Assembly: GCA_029880275.1 (NCBI GenBank)
Contig: JAOUOQ010000109.1
Location: 1 to 6,535 of the forward strand
DNA length: 6,535 bases
From: Candidatus Aminicenantota bacterium
GTDB lineage: Bacteria; Acidobacteriota; B3-B38; Guanabaribacteriales; B3-B38
Direction: 5' to 3'
Positions 1-6,535 of this stretch are shown here, in pieces. Below the pieces are notes generated by a model. It saw only the letters and a list, made by a program, of their open reading frames with translations, searched no databases and was not told the origin of the DNA. How positions within the stretch are numbered: the stretch's first letter is position 1; each line of letters opens with the position of its first letter. A program made the translations under genes and the position numbers.

Positions 1-987
1 CCTGAGGTCGGGGGGGCGGTTATAAGGCTCTTTTGGTGGATATGAGCCCTGGGTTTCCAATACCAGGGCAATTTCTTGACCTTTGAATTGGGAAAGGTCG
101 ATTGAATGGTCAAACCATCTTCGATGCGTTTTGTAGTGTTTTGGGTCTATATAGTCTGAAAAGAGGATATGCTCTTTCCCCTTTTTATCCACTGCCTTAA
201 CATAGAATTGAACCCCATCCCCTTCACCCCCCCAGGCATTCTTGAGAACTCCGTAACCAAAGCAGAAAACAGCATCCTCAGGCACATTGACCTTCTGGCT
301 TACCTTATGAGGAGGAAAGGCAAGGATAATATTTCGGGATTCATTATTTATGGCGCCTTTTGTTAATTTTTTAATGTCCTTTTCTATCAGAATGCGCCGG
401 ATAAAAGGTATGTTAAGCAATAATATCTCATCAATTTCTATGACAGACTCTTCATTAGTGGGATCTAATCTCAGGATTTTGAGCCTCCCTGTCCAATTAG
501 CGATGTCTTCGACAAAAATATAATAATCGTGAAACTTATCATCAGGAATAAACTCTAATAAATAGGCTGTCTTAAGCGAAAAATTGGGAAATTTATCGTT
601 TTTCCAATATAAATAAGCCATATTCCCCATGGACACCTTCATTCTTATGAAAATTGCGGTTATCCGTGAACTGTCTATGTTAATAGGCTTTATCATATAT
701 GGGTCGATTCCCGTCGCTCTCATCCTCAATATGCCGTTTTTAACCTCAACATCTTTGATATCATTGGCAGGTATCCATCCTTCTAAGTCATTATTATTAT
801 CAAATTTAAACGATTGGACTATTTCTGTCTTCTTTTTTTGTGCTAACTGTTCTATAGATGGCTTATAGTAATCGATGAAACGATAAGGCACGGTGGTGAT
901 GGTGCGGGACTGACAGGCAGTAAAAAGCAAGGCTGCTCCCACGGCGAGCAGAAGACAGCTCAGGTAGCTAAATTTGAGCAATACCAT
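1..987 (-). CDS. A1: sulfatase-like (alkaline phosphatase superfamily) lipoprotein, N-terminal part, runs off left edge
   Basis: The frame is open from an ATG at 987 to the window edge: 329 codons with no stop. The 3' end, including any catalytic domain, lies outside. Residues 1-25 form a lipoprotein signal: Lys at 5, a hydrophobic core, then LLFTAC with Cys25 followed by QSR. Residues about 55-195 align with the first sandwich-like domain of A2 and A3 (FHDYYIFVED at 152-161, EGW at 69-71, EID at 184-186). Residues about 217-329 align with the second (FGYGVLKNAW, EGDGV, DYIDPK at 278-283, WFD at 291-293, LETQGS at 310-315). The family assignment rests on this alignment, since no active site is visible. 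The start is supported by an in-frame stop a few codons upstream and by alignment with A2, but no clear Shine-Dalgarno precedes it. It is the last visible gene of the array, 159 bp after A2. It is not broken as far as it can be read. Confidence 0.88.
   Translation of the reverse strand, partial: MVLLKFSYLSCLLLAVGAALLFTACQSRTITTVPYRFIDYYKPSIEQLAQKKKTEIVQSFKFDNNNDLEGWIPANDIKDVEVKNGILRMRATGIDPYMIKPINIDSSRITAIFIRMKVSMGNMAYLYWKNDKFPNFSLKTAYLLEFIPDDKFHDYYIFVEDIANWTGRLKILRLDPTNEESVIEIDEILLLNIPFIRRILIEKDIKKLTKGAINNESRNIILAFPPHKVSQKVNVPEDAVFCFGYGVLKNAWGGEGDGVQFYVKAVDKKGKEHILFSDYIDPKHYKTHRRWFDHSIDLSQFKGQEIALVLETQGSYPPKEPYNRPPDLR
901..951 (-). repeat. Near-identical signal-peptide segment, copy in A1 (partner 3430-3480)
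   Basis: These 51 bases encode the hydrophobic core, lipobox and QSR linker of A1. They match the equivalent A2 segment at 43 of 51 positions by hand count, without gaps. Many third codon positions are kept, for example CAG TCC CGC and TTG CTT TTT. The mature domains downstream look far more diverged. Confidence 0.6.
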
Positions 988-993
988 AGATGG

Positions 994-1036
994 GACCAAC
1001 TTTTATACAAGAAAACAAATAGTAAATCTGTTGGTC
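994..1036. repeat. 7-bp inverted repeat (GACCAAC / GTTGGTC) just upstream of the A1 start
   Basis: Plus-strand GACCAAC at 994-1000 and GTTGGTC at 1030-1036 are perfect reverse complements separated by 29 bases. On the A1 transcript the second arm ends seven bases before the ATG, where a ribosome binding site would lie, so a hairpin could affect translation. About one such 7-bp match is expected by chance in a gap of this size, so function is only a possibility. Confidence 0.3.
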
Positions 1037-1095
1037 AAAATAATATATTAAAAGGTTTTTTATGCGGTAAGTAATAAAATGATATATATATTGAG

Positions 1096-1124
1096 ATTAT
1101 ATATTAATTGTGGCAGGAATGCAA
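1096..1124 (-). promoter_or_regulatory. Possible sigma-70-type promoter for A1
   Basis: On the minus strand, TTGCAT (1119-1124) and TATAAT (1096-1101) are separated by exactly 17 bases. The -10 box matches the consensus fully; the -35 box matches only in TTG. Initiation would fall near 1089, giving a leader of roughly 100 bases before the A1 ATG. The palindrome CAATAATTATTG at 1122-1133 overlaps the -35 side. The gap is very AT-rich, so chance matches are easy. It is the only gap between these genes long enough to hold a promoter. Confidence 0.35.
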
Positions 1125-1146
1125 TAATTATTGTAGATTATTTGTT

Positions 1147-3510
1147 TTATTTCAGATACCCCAGGGCTTTTAAGCGTCTTTTTAACTCCTCATCCAAAAC
1201 TTGCTCTGCTTTTGTCTCGTATGGCAACAATAGCTTCATATTCTGATAGAGGAAGCTCTCCAGCTTCGTCCTTGCCAGTTTGGCTAATTCTGGATTTTGC
1301 TTAAGTATATTGGTAGTTTCTTTAAAATCATCTTTGAGGTTAAACAGCTCCTCCTCAGCTATATCCAGATTAACTCCATAAAACTCGGTCTGATGTTTGC
1401 CATTAAGTGAGCGGATGTATTTATAATTACCCCATATTATTGACTGCAGCCTAATATTTGAGCTTAGATCTTTTAATTCAGAAAATATGATTCGCTCAGC
1501 CTTGTAAGACTTTCCCTTTATTAAGGGAACTAAACTCACACCCATCAGTTTACTTTTATTAAAATCTTTTACTCCAGCTAATTCCAGAATGGTAGGAAAG
1601 AGGTCGACATGACTCACATAGGCTTCTATGGTATTTTTTCTAATCGTGGTCTGGGGAGCATATATAATTAATGGCACATGCATTAATTCGTTATAAAGAG
1701 AATGCCCATGCATGGCTCCAATGGGATGATGTTCCCAGAACGCCTCACCATGGTCTGAAGTGATTATAATAATTGTGTTTTCCCATAAATCTAACTGCTT
1801 CAATTTATCAAATAATAAGCCTAAATATTTATCTGCTTCCCAAATACCACCATCATATAGTGCTCTGATATAGGCTTTTTCCTCTTCGGTTGCGGTGTAG
1901 ATTATGTCCTTTACGATTTCATAAGTTATAGGAAAGCGTCGGGAGTATTCTTCTGGAATGTTTCCCCGGTTGAGACTTTTTATAAAATAAGTGCTACCAT
2001 AAGGGACATGGGTTTCATAGCTATGCATGAATAGAAAGAATTTATCCGTTCTTTTATTCTCCAACCAATTGGCAATTTTATTGTAGGTCTCCTTAATACG
2101 GTTTTTATCTGTTGAGATTAATTCTGTATAACTATCGAATCCCTTATCAAAACCGAGCGCATGATGCATAAAGCCGCCGCCTGTGAAGGCAACTGTGTCG
2201 TATTCTACCTGGCGGAGTTCTTCCGCGAATGTGTTCTCTCTGCGGTTTAAATAAGCTATCTCATGTATCGAAGATATACTCAAATGCTTTCCTGTAAACA
2301 GATTCGCGTGAGAAGGCACAGTTCTCGTGGAAGAAGCAAATGCTCTGGTGAACTTCACTGTATGATTGTTCTTCACCATCTTATCAATATTAGGCGATGT
2401 CTTACGCCAATAACCGTAGCAGCCTAAGCTATCGGTTCTCAAAGCGTCAAGGCTTATCAGGATTATATTGGGCAGGACTTTTTTCTCTTTAGCGCGATAG
2501 ATGACGGGATTGCTCCAGACCGCATAATCGTATCTGGTATCGGAAGGCTTATCAGATAGTTTCTCACCCTTCCTACTTCCCTCAGTCTCCAATATTATTT
2601 TAATAGTCTGCCCGGCAAACTGGGACGCATCTACTCTGGCATCAAACCATTTTCTCTCATCCTCGTTGTTCTTGGGGTCGATATAGTGTGAGAATAGATT
2701 GTATGACTTACCATCCTTGTCCACTGCCTTAACAGTGAACTGCACCCCATCACCCTCTTTGAACCACGCCTTGGGGATTATTCCATAGCCGAAATCAAAA
2801 AAGGCATCTCTGGGAAAGCGAATTGTATGCTCAACTTTGAATGGCGGCGCAGCAAATATTATTCTCCTTAATTGACCACCTATATAATCCTTAAATACAC
2901 CATTATCGATGCTTTCGAGCAATAATCGCTCGCCATATGGGATATATAAGAAAGCTATGCTATCAATCTCAGCACTACCCTCAGTGGCCGAAGGTCTGAT
3001 TAAGATGCGCCTTATCGTTCTTTTCCACCTTGGGCTATCTTCTACAAAGATGTAATAATCATGAAAATTATTGTCAGAGATGATTGTGAATCTTTTACGG
3101 TTCCCAGATAAAAGAGGAGCTTTTTCTTCCAGTGACCAAAATAGGCTGCCCATATTACCGGCGGAATTTTTCATTCTCATTCTGACAGCGGTAATTTGGG
3201 TGGCAGGTAGATTCTTTTTGATTACAATACTCGGGGCATTAGCCTCGGCTTCGATATATAGCTTACCTGCCCTCACTTGAAATTTCTTCACACCTTGGCC
3301 CGGCTGCCAGCCCTCGGTATTACCATCCTCATTGAACTCATAAGAAGCAACTTCTTGAGTCTTCTCCCTGGATTTAACCATATTAGCTGTAAGTTTATAA
3401 TGGTCAATAAAACGATAAGGCATTGTGGTAGTGCGGGACTGGCAGGCGGCAAAAAGCAAAGCTGCTGCCACGGCTAACAGAGGATAGCTCATATACCTTA
3501 ATTTAGGCAT
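1147..3510 (-). CDS. A2: sulfatase-like (alkaline phosphatase superfamily) lipoprotein with Thr at the nucleophile position
   Basis: A complete 787-residue protein. Residues 1-22 are a lipoprotein signal peptide and Cys23 (LLFAAC, then QSR) is the lipidation site. Residues about 55-192 and 215-338 read as two beta-sandwich modules; the second carries HYIDPK at 275-280, WFD at 288-290 and YDYAVWSNP at 327-335. The catalytic domain starts near 344. It has LDALRTD with metal-ligand candidate Asp355, the nucleophile motif TVPSH (397-401), THVPY with His501, TSDHGE with Asp586 and His587, and MHGHSLY with His601. The C-terminal subdomain has the family-type EELFNL near 719-725 and ends in LKALGYLK. 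Family knowledge: sulfatases use C/S-x-P-x-R with Cys or Ser converted to formylglycine; here Thr and His stand at the Cys and Arg positions. I infer hydrolysis or transfer of a phosphoester or similar group at the cell surface; substrate unknown. ATG 3510 is chosen because AGGAGG lies 5 bases upstream and it puts Cys at 23, as in A3. An in-frame GTG at 3540 would add 10 residues. Confidence 0.93.
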   Translation of the reverse strand: MPKLRYMSYPLLAVAAALLFAACQSRTTTMPYRFIDHYKLTANMVKSREKTQEVASYEFNEDGNTEGWQPGQGVKKFQVRAGKLYIEAEANAPSIVIKKNLPATQITAVRMRMKNSAGNMGSLFWSLEEKAPLLSGNRKRFTIISDNNFHDYYIFVEDSPRWKRTIRRILIRPSATEGSAEIDSIAFLYIPYGERLLLESIDNGVFKDYIGGQLRRIIFAAPPFKVEHTIRFPRDAFFDFGYGIIPKAWFKEGDGVQFTVKAVDKDGKSYNLFSHYIDPKNNEDERKWFDARVDASQFAGQTIKIILETEGSRKGEKLSDKPSDTRYDYAVWSNPVIYRAKEKKVLPNIILISLDALRTDSLGCYGYWRKTSPNIDKMVKNNHTVKFTRAFASSTRTVPSHANLFTGKHLSISSIHEIAYLNRRENTFAEELRQVEYDTVAFTGGGFMHHALGFDKGFDSYTELISTDKNRIKETYNKIANWLENKRTDKFFLFMHSYETHVPYGSTYFIKSLNRGNIPEEYSRRFPITYEIVKDIIYTATEEEKAYIRALYDGGIWEADKYLGLLFDKLKQLDLWENTIIIITSDHGEAFWEHHPIGAMHGHSLYNELMHVPLIIYAPQTTIRKNTIEAYVSHVDLFPTILELAGVKDFNKSKLMGVSLVPLIKGKSYKAERIIFSELKDLSSNIRLQSIIWGNYKYIRSLNGKHQTEFYGVNLDIAEEELFNLKDDFKETTNILKQNPELAKLARTKLESFLYQNMKLLLPYETKAEQVLDEELKRRLKALGYLK
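3430..3480 (-). repeat. Near-identical signal-peptide segment, copy in A2 (partner 901-951)
   Basis: This is the A2 partner of the A1 segment, encoding the hydrophobic core, lipobox Cys23 and QSRT. A3 has a different signal peptide (VLLSGC, then RSR) that does not share this DNA. The similarity is therefore specific to A1 and A2. Confidence 0.6.
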
Positions 3511-3515
3511 TATAG

Positions 3516-3521
3516 CCTCCT
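3516..3521 (-). promoter_or_regulatory. Shine-Dalgarno of A2 that decides its start
   Basis: On the minus strand the sequence reads AGGAGG, then CTATA, then ATG. This is a perfect Shine-Dalgarno with 5-base spacing. It lies downstream of the alternative GTG at 3540, so translation should begin at 3510. It sits in the 43-bp gap after A3, consistent with independent initiation on a shared transcript. Confidence 0.85.
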
Positions 3522-3553
3522 TTTGATAATCTTTCTCCACATGCCATAATATC

Positions 3554-5935
3554 TCACTTTAGATATCCCAGGGCTTTAAGCCGGCGTTTCAGATCTTCAT
3601 CCAGCATGATATTCTCCTCTTCCTTCGGGGGGAAGAGAAGTCCCTTTTTCTTCTCAATAAACCTCTGCAAAGCCTCCCTCAACCGTTCCACCAGCTCATT
3701 TTTTTGTTCTATCAGGTTTTTCCTCTCCCCTCTATCGCTTGTCAGGTCGAATAGCTCTTCATCCTCTATCTCTATCTTCAGCCTCTTAAAGGAGACCTCT
3801 TTCTCTTCATCGAGGGATAGTATGTATTTATGTCCCTCCATTATAATGGCTTGTAATCTTGAATCCATCATTATTTTATCTTTAACCTCGGCGAATAGAG
3901 GATAATTATCGTAATCAGACTCCCCTTTTATCAAGGGGAGGAGGCTGACTCCCATGATTCTCTTCTTATCGAAGTCCTTGACCCCTGCCAGGTCGATAAT
4001 GGTGGGGAAGAAGTCAATCAGGCTCACTGGGGTCTTTATCACCTTTTGGGGCAACTTAATATGGGGAAGATAGATAATAAGAGGGATATGAAGCATCTCC
4101 TGATAAAGGGATTGCCCATGCATCGCCCCCAGGGGGTGATGCTCCCAGAACTCCTCCCCATGGTCGCTGGTGATGATGATCACTGTATTTTTCAACAGGT
4201 TTAAGCTGCTCAATTTATCCAGTAGTTTCTGCACATAGCGGTCTGCTTCCAGCACCGACCCATCATATAACGCCCGGATATATCTTTTCTCTTCCTCGGT
4301 AGCGGTGTAAATCAGCCTTTTTATCTCCTCGGAGGAGTCGTTAAATTTTTCAGCCAATGCAGGAGGGATTCTCCCCCTCTCCAGACCCCGAGCAAAGGTG
4401 GTTCGGATATAGGTGACATGGGTTTCGTAGGTGTGAAAGAGGAGGAAAAAGCTGTTTGCTCGTCTCCTATCCAGCCAGTCAGCCACCTTCTCATAGATTT
4501 CGTCGATCTTTGCCCGGGGGACTCTATCAGACTCATAGTAGCTGTCGAACCCCTGCGCCATCCCCAATTTATGGGAGAGCCAGATACCTCCGGTAACGCC
4601 AATGGTATTATACCCCGCTTTATGAAGAACCTCGGCCAGGGTTGTTTCCCGGTCAAACAGCCTCCCTTCCCCATAATGGAGATTCAAATTTAAGTGCCGG
4701 GAAGTGAACAGGCTCTTATGAGCGGGGAAGGTCCACGGGGCGGTGCTGAACGCATTCTCAAATAACACAGTATGAGGGTCTTCTACAAGTTTATCGATAT
4801 TTGGAGAAGTCTGGCGCCAGTATCCGTAGCAGCCCAGGGCATCGGCTCGCAGGGTGTCCAGTATTATCAGAATGACATTAAGCTTATTTTCCTCTTCTTG
4901 ACTATATATGATGGGGTTGCTCCACACCGCATAGTCATACCTTGCATCATCTTTATCTGAAGGTTGACCGGCAGGGAGGTCGCTTCCCATGGTTTCCAGC
5001 ACGATCTTCAGCTTTTCTCCTTCAAAGGGGGAGAGGTCTATCTTGCCGTCGAACCATTGACGATGAGCTTTCTTTTGTTTTGGGTCGATATAATGGGAGA
5101 ATAGCTGGTGGGTTTCCCCCTTTTTGTCTATCCCATTTATGGAGAATAAAACCCCATCCCCCTCTTTCCGCCACGCTTTTTGCATGACCCCATAACCGAA
5201 GTTGAGGACTGCCTTTGGCGGAATGCGAACTTTCTGTTCAATCCTCGAGGGAGGAGGAGAAAAAATGACCCTCCTCAGCTCATTTTTGATAAATGTCTCG
5301 GTGGGAACCCATTTAATACTCTGGTGCGAAAAGCTCTCCTTTAATGAGAGATTCACAAAGGAGATGGAATCTATCTCCACCTCCCCTTCGTCTCTTAAAG
5401 GGTCTAATCTGAAATGGCTGACCTTTCCTCTCCAGTTCGGAAATTCATCTATAAGGATGGTATAAGCGTGGAACTTATTATCAGGGGTGATTTTAAAGGG
5501 AGCTCTTATATTGGCTGAGAATATCCCTTCTTCTGATGAGGTCCAGAAGATTTCCGCTTCAGCCTCTTCCTCCGGCCAGCGCCACCCGGAGTGTTTCATC
5601 GCAATCCTCACCGCATTGATGAGGTCGGCATTAAGCTGTACTTTGACCATCATGTATGGGTCGTTATTTATGGATCGAAGCTTCAGCTTCCCCCCCTCCA
5701 CCCTGAAGCGGTCTATCCCCGATATGGGCTGCCACCCTTCGGCATCTCCGTCCTTGTTAAATTGAAAGGAGTGGATGACCCTGGTTTTTTCCTTCAGCTG
5801 GGGCAAGTCAGCAGGGGGGGTGTAATAGTCTAAGAAGCGGTAGAGACGAGGCTCAACACGGGAGCGACATCCCGAAAGGAGAACTATCAGCCCCAAGATG
5901 GCGAATCCATAAAGTAAGTGCTGCCTTTTAATCAC
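3554..5935 (-). CDS. A3: sulfatase-like (alkaline phosphatase superfamily) lipoprotein with Thr at the nucleophile position
   Basis: A complete 793-residue protein with the same plan as A2. The signal peptide has KR near the start, a hydrophobic core and a canonical lipobox LSGC with Cys23. The first sandwich-like domain spans about 55-195 and the second about 220-344 (HYIDPK 281-286, WFD 294-296, YDYAVWSNP 333-341). The catalytic domain runs from about 351: LDTLRAD with Asp360, the nucleophile motif TFPAH at 402-406, THVTY with His505, TSDHGE with Asp591 and His592, and MHGQSLY with His606. The tail has EELFDL near 726-731, charged helix, then LKALGYLK. TFPAH resembles the TFPNH nucleophile motif of nucleotide pyrophosphatase/phosphodiesterases in the same superfamily, which hints at a phosphoester substrate; this is inference. 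The start is GTG, since no in-frame ATG is close and Cys falls at 23 as in A2. It lies 27 bp after A4 and is GC-richer than A2. The two proteins align along their full length with few gaps. Confidence 0.93.
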   Translation of the reverse strand: MIKRQHLLYGFAILGLIVLLSGCRSRVEPRLYRFLDYYTPPADLPQLKEKTRVIHSFQFNKDGDAEGWQPISGIDRFRVEGGKLKLRSINNDPYMMVKVQLNADLINAVRIAMKHSGWRWPEEEAEAEIFWTSSEEGIFSANIRAPFKITPDNKFHAYTILIDEFPNWRGKVSHFRLDPLRDEGEVEIDSISFVNLSLKESFSHQSIKWVPTETFIKNELRRVIFSPPPSRIEQKVRIPPKAVLNFGYGVMQKAWRKEGDGVLFSINGIDKKGETHQLFSHYIDPKQKKAHRQWFDGKIDLSPFEGEKLKIVLETMGSDLPAGQPSDKDDARYDYAVWSNPIIYSQEEENKLNVILIILDTLRADALGCYGYWRQTSPNIDKLVEDPHTVLFENAFSTAPWTFPAHKSLFTSRHLNLNLHYGEGRLFDRETTLAEVLHKAGYNTIGVTGGIWLSHKLGMAQGFDSYYESDRVPRAKIDEIYEKVADWLDRRRANSFFLLFHTYETHVTYIRTTFARGLERGRIPPALAEKFNDSSEEIKRLIYTATEEEKRYIRALYDGSVLEADRYVQKLLDKLSSLNLLKNTVIIITSDHGEEFWEHHPLGAMHGQSLYQEMLHIPLIIYLPHIKLPQKVIKTPVSLIDFFPTIIDLAGVKDFDKKRIMGVSLLPLIKGESDYDNYPLFAEVKDKIMMDSRLQAIIMEGHKYILSLDEEKEVSFKRLKIEIEDEELFDLTSDRGERKNLIEQKNELVERLREALQRFIEKKKGLLFPPKEEENIMLDEDLKRRLKALGYLK

Positions 5936-5944
5936 TGTTCAAAG

Positions 5945-5949
5945 CCTCG
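5945..5949 (-). promoter_or_regulatory. Likely ribosome binding site of A3
   Basis: On the minus strand CGAGG lies 9 bases before the GTG at 5935, within the 27-bp gap after the A4 stop. It is weaker and further away than the A2 site. A GTG start with a modest site suggests less efficient initiation than A2, unless helped by coupling to A4. Confidence 0.55.
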
Positions 5950-5962
5950 TCTTTTATTTCTG

Positions 5963-6535
5963 TTACTTTATATATCCCAGGGCTTTGAGCTTCTTTCTCA
6001 GCTCCTCATCGATCTCTTTCTCTTTTAAAGTCGTAAGAGGCACCAGCTTCGACTTCTCCTGGAAATAGCTGGCGAGCATTTGCTGCAGTTCTTTAGTTAA
6101 AGTGTGCTTGTCGAGGATGAGATTCCGAGTTTCTAAACTATCATCCCTCAGGTCATAAAGCTCTTGCTCATTGATGTGTACAGAGAGATTCTTCAACAGA
6201 GTTTCCTTGCCCCCGTCAAGAGACCTTATGTATTTATATCTGTCGGTTATAATTGCCTGAAGTCTTAGATTTAAATCTCTATCCTTCAGCTCAGCCAGTA
6301 TGGGGTAGTTAGCATATCCCCCATCTTCTTCCATAACAGGCAGGAGGCTTGTTCCCATAAGCCTTTGTTGGTTAATCCCTTTAAGAGATAAAAGGTCAAC
6401 GATGGTAGGGAAGAGGTCGAGCATACTTATCGGCTCTTCTATCTTATGGCGGGCTAATTCCAGCCCTGGGGTATAGATAATCAGAGGGACATGGAGCATC
6501 TCCCGGTAGAGGGAATAGCCATGATAGCTCCCGAA
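5963..6535 (-). CDS. A4: sulfatase-like (alkaline phosphatase superfamily) protein, C-terminal part, runs off right edge
   Basis: The last 190 residues of a fourth paralog. The frame is open to the window edge, with no stop before 6535, so the true start is outside. The first visible residues, FGSYHGYSLYRE, align with GAMHGHSLYNE of A2 and GAMHGQSLYQE of A3. That places the edge just after the TSDHGE metal motif, so the nucleophile, signal peptide and sandwich domains are not seen. LDLFPTIVDL and RLMGTSLLPV follow the shared pattern. So do KYIRSLDGG, QELYDL (the family-type C-terminal motif) and the terminal LKALGYIK. The metal-site-region His of the HG pair is kept, but the preceding residues differ from the HHPxGAM shared by A2 and A3. 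The Met at 6499 is internal and not a start. It lies 27 bp upstream of A3 and is probably cotranscribed with it. Confidence 0.9.
   Translation of the reverse strand, partial: FGSYHGYSLYREMLHVPLIIYTPGLELARHKIEEPISMLDLFPTIVDLLSLKGINQQRLMGTSLLPVMEEDGGYANYPILAELKDRDLNLRLQAIITDRYKYIRSLDGGKETLLKNLSVHINEQELYDLRDDSLETRNLILDKHTLTKELQQMLASYFQEKSKLVPLTTLKEKEIDEELRKKLKALGYIK

Noticed and set aside
169..868. Plus-strand open frames at 169-366 and 629-868
   Set aside because: They lie antisense inside A1, show no recognisable motif, and have no homologous pattern conserved as protein in the paralogs.
1..987. A1 as a pseudogene or non-coding remnant
   Set aside because: I translated the whole span on the minus strand and found no stop or frameshift. 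Both N-terminal modules are intact up to the edge.
988..1146. A rho-independent terminator after A2
   Set aside because: I found no GC-rich stem followed by a T-run on the minus strand; the gap has only AT-rich palindromes and the 7-bp repeat with a long loop.
3071..3477. Plus-strand open frames at 3071-3280 and 3277-3477
   Set aside because: They are antisense to the 5' part of A2, are short and resemble no family.
3511..3540. GTG at 3540 as the start of A2, giving 797 residues
   Set aside because: It would add a polar, acidic 10-residue extension before the signal peptide. The perfect AGGAGG lies between it and the ATG at 3510, and starting at 3510 gives Cys23 as in A3.
3606..5833. Plus-strand open frames opposite A3 (for example 3606-3905, 4418-4693, 4942-5187, 5487-5765) and a minus-strand frame at 4321-4674
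   Set aside because: All overlap the well-supported A3 reading frame in another frame or strand. Low-complexity Ser/Phe runs in some are what antisense of Glu/Lys-rich coding sequence gives.
1147..5935. Classical formylglycine sulfatases
   Set aside because: The C/S-x-P-x-R motif is missing in both complete proteins, and no maturation enzyme gene is in the window.
5963..6499. A short complete gene starting at the Met at 6499
   Set aside because: The same frame stays open upstream to 6535 and those residues match A2 and A3, so this Met is internal to a truncated-by-window gene.

Overview
This window is a head-to-tail array of paralogous genes, all on the minus strand. It holds two complete genes (A2 and A3), the 5' part of a third (A1, running off the left edge) and the 3' part of a fourth (A4, running off the right edge). 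Transcription runs right to left: A4, A3, A2, A1. No RNA gene, mobile element, CRISPR array or unrelated gene is visible.

Each protein fits one plan: a lipoprotein signal peptide with a Cys at residue 23-25, two N-terminal domains that read like beta-sandwich modules, an alkaline-phosphatase-superfamily catalytic domain of the type usually annotated as sulfatase, and a charged helical tail ending in LKALGY[LI]K. In A2 and A3, where the active site is visible, the sulfatase C/S-x-P-x-R signature is replaced by T-x-P-[SA]-H. They therefore lack the residue that becomes formylglycine. They are more likely Thr-nucleophile phosphoesterases or phosphotransferases, or an atypical group, than classical sulfatases. 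The substrate cannot be read from the sequence. The lipid anchor and added sandwich domains suggest work on a glycan or cell-envelope polymer outside the cytoplasm.

Layout: A1 at 1-987 (partial); a 159-bp AT-rich gap with a possible promoter and an inverted repeat; A2 at 1147-3510; a 43-bp gap with a perfect Shine-Dalgarno; A3 at 3554-5935, starting at GTG; a 27-bp gap; A4 at 5963-6535 (partial). The short gaps between A4, A3 and A2 suggest one transcript. The longer gap before A1 could allow its own initiation.

The host is a bacterium (lipobox signal peptides, strong Shine-Dalgarno), probably diderm and of moderate to low GC. Multi-copy sulfatase-like lipoproteins occur in several diderm, often anaerobic or uncultivated lineages, and the sequence alone does not identify one. 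Base composition differs between copies: in sampled lines A3 is near 50% GC and A2 near 40%.
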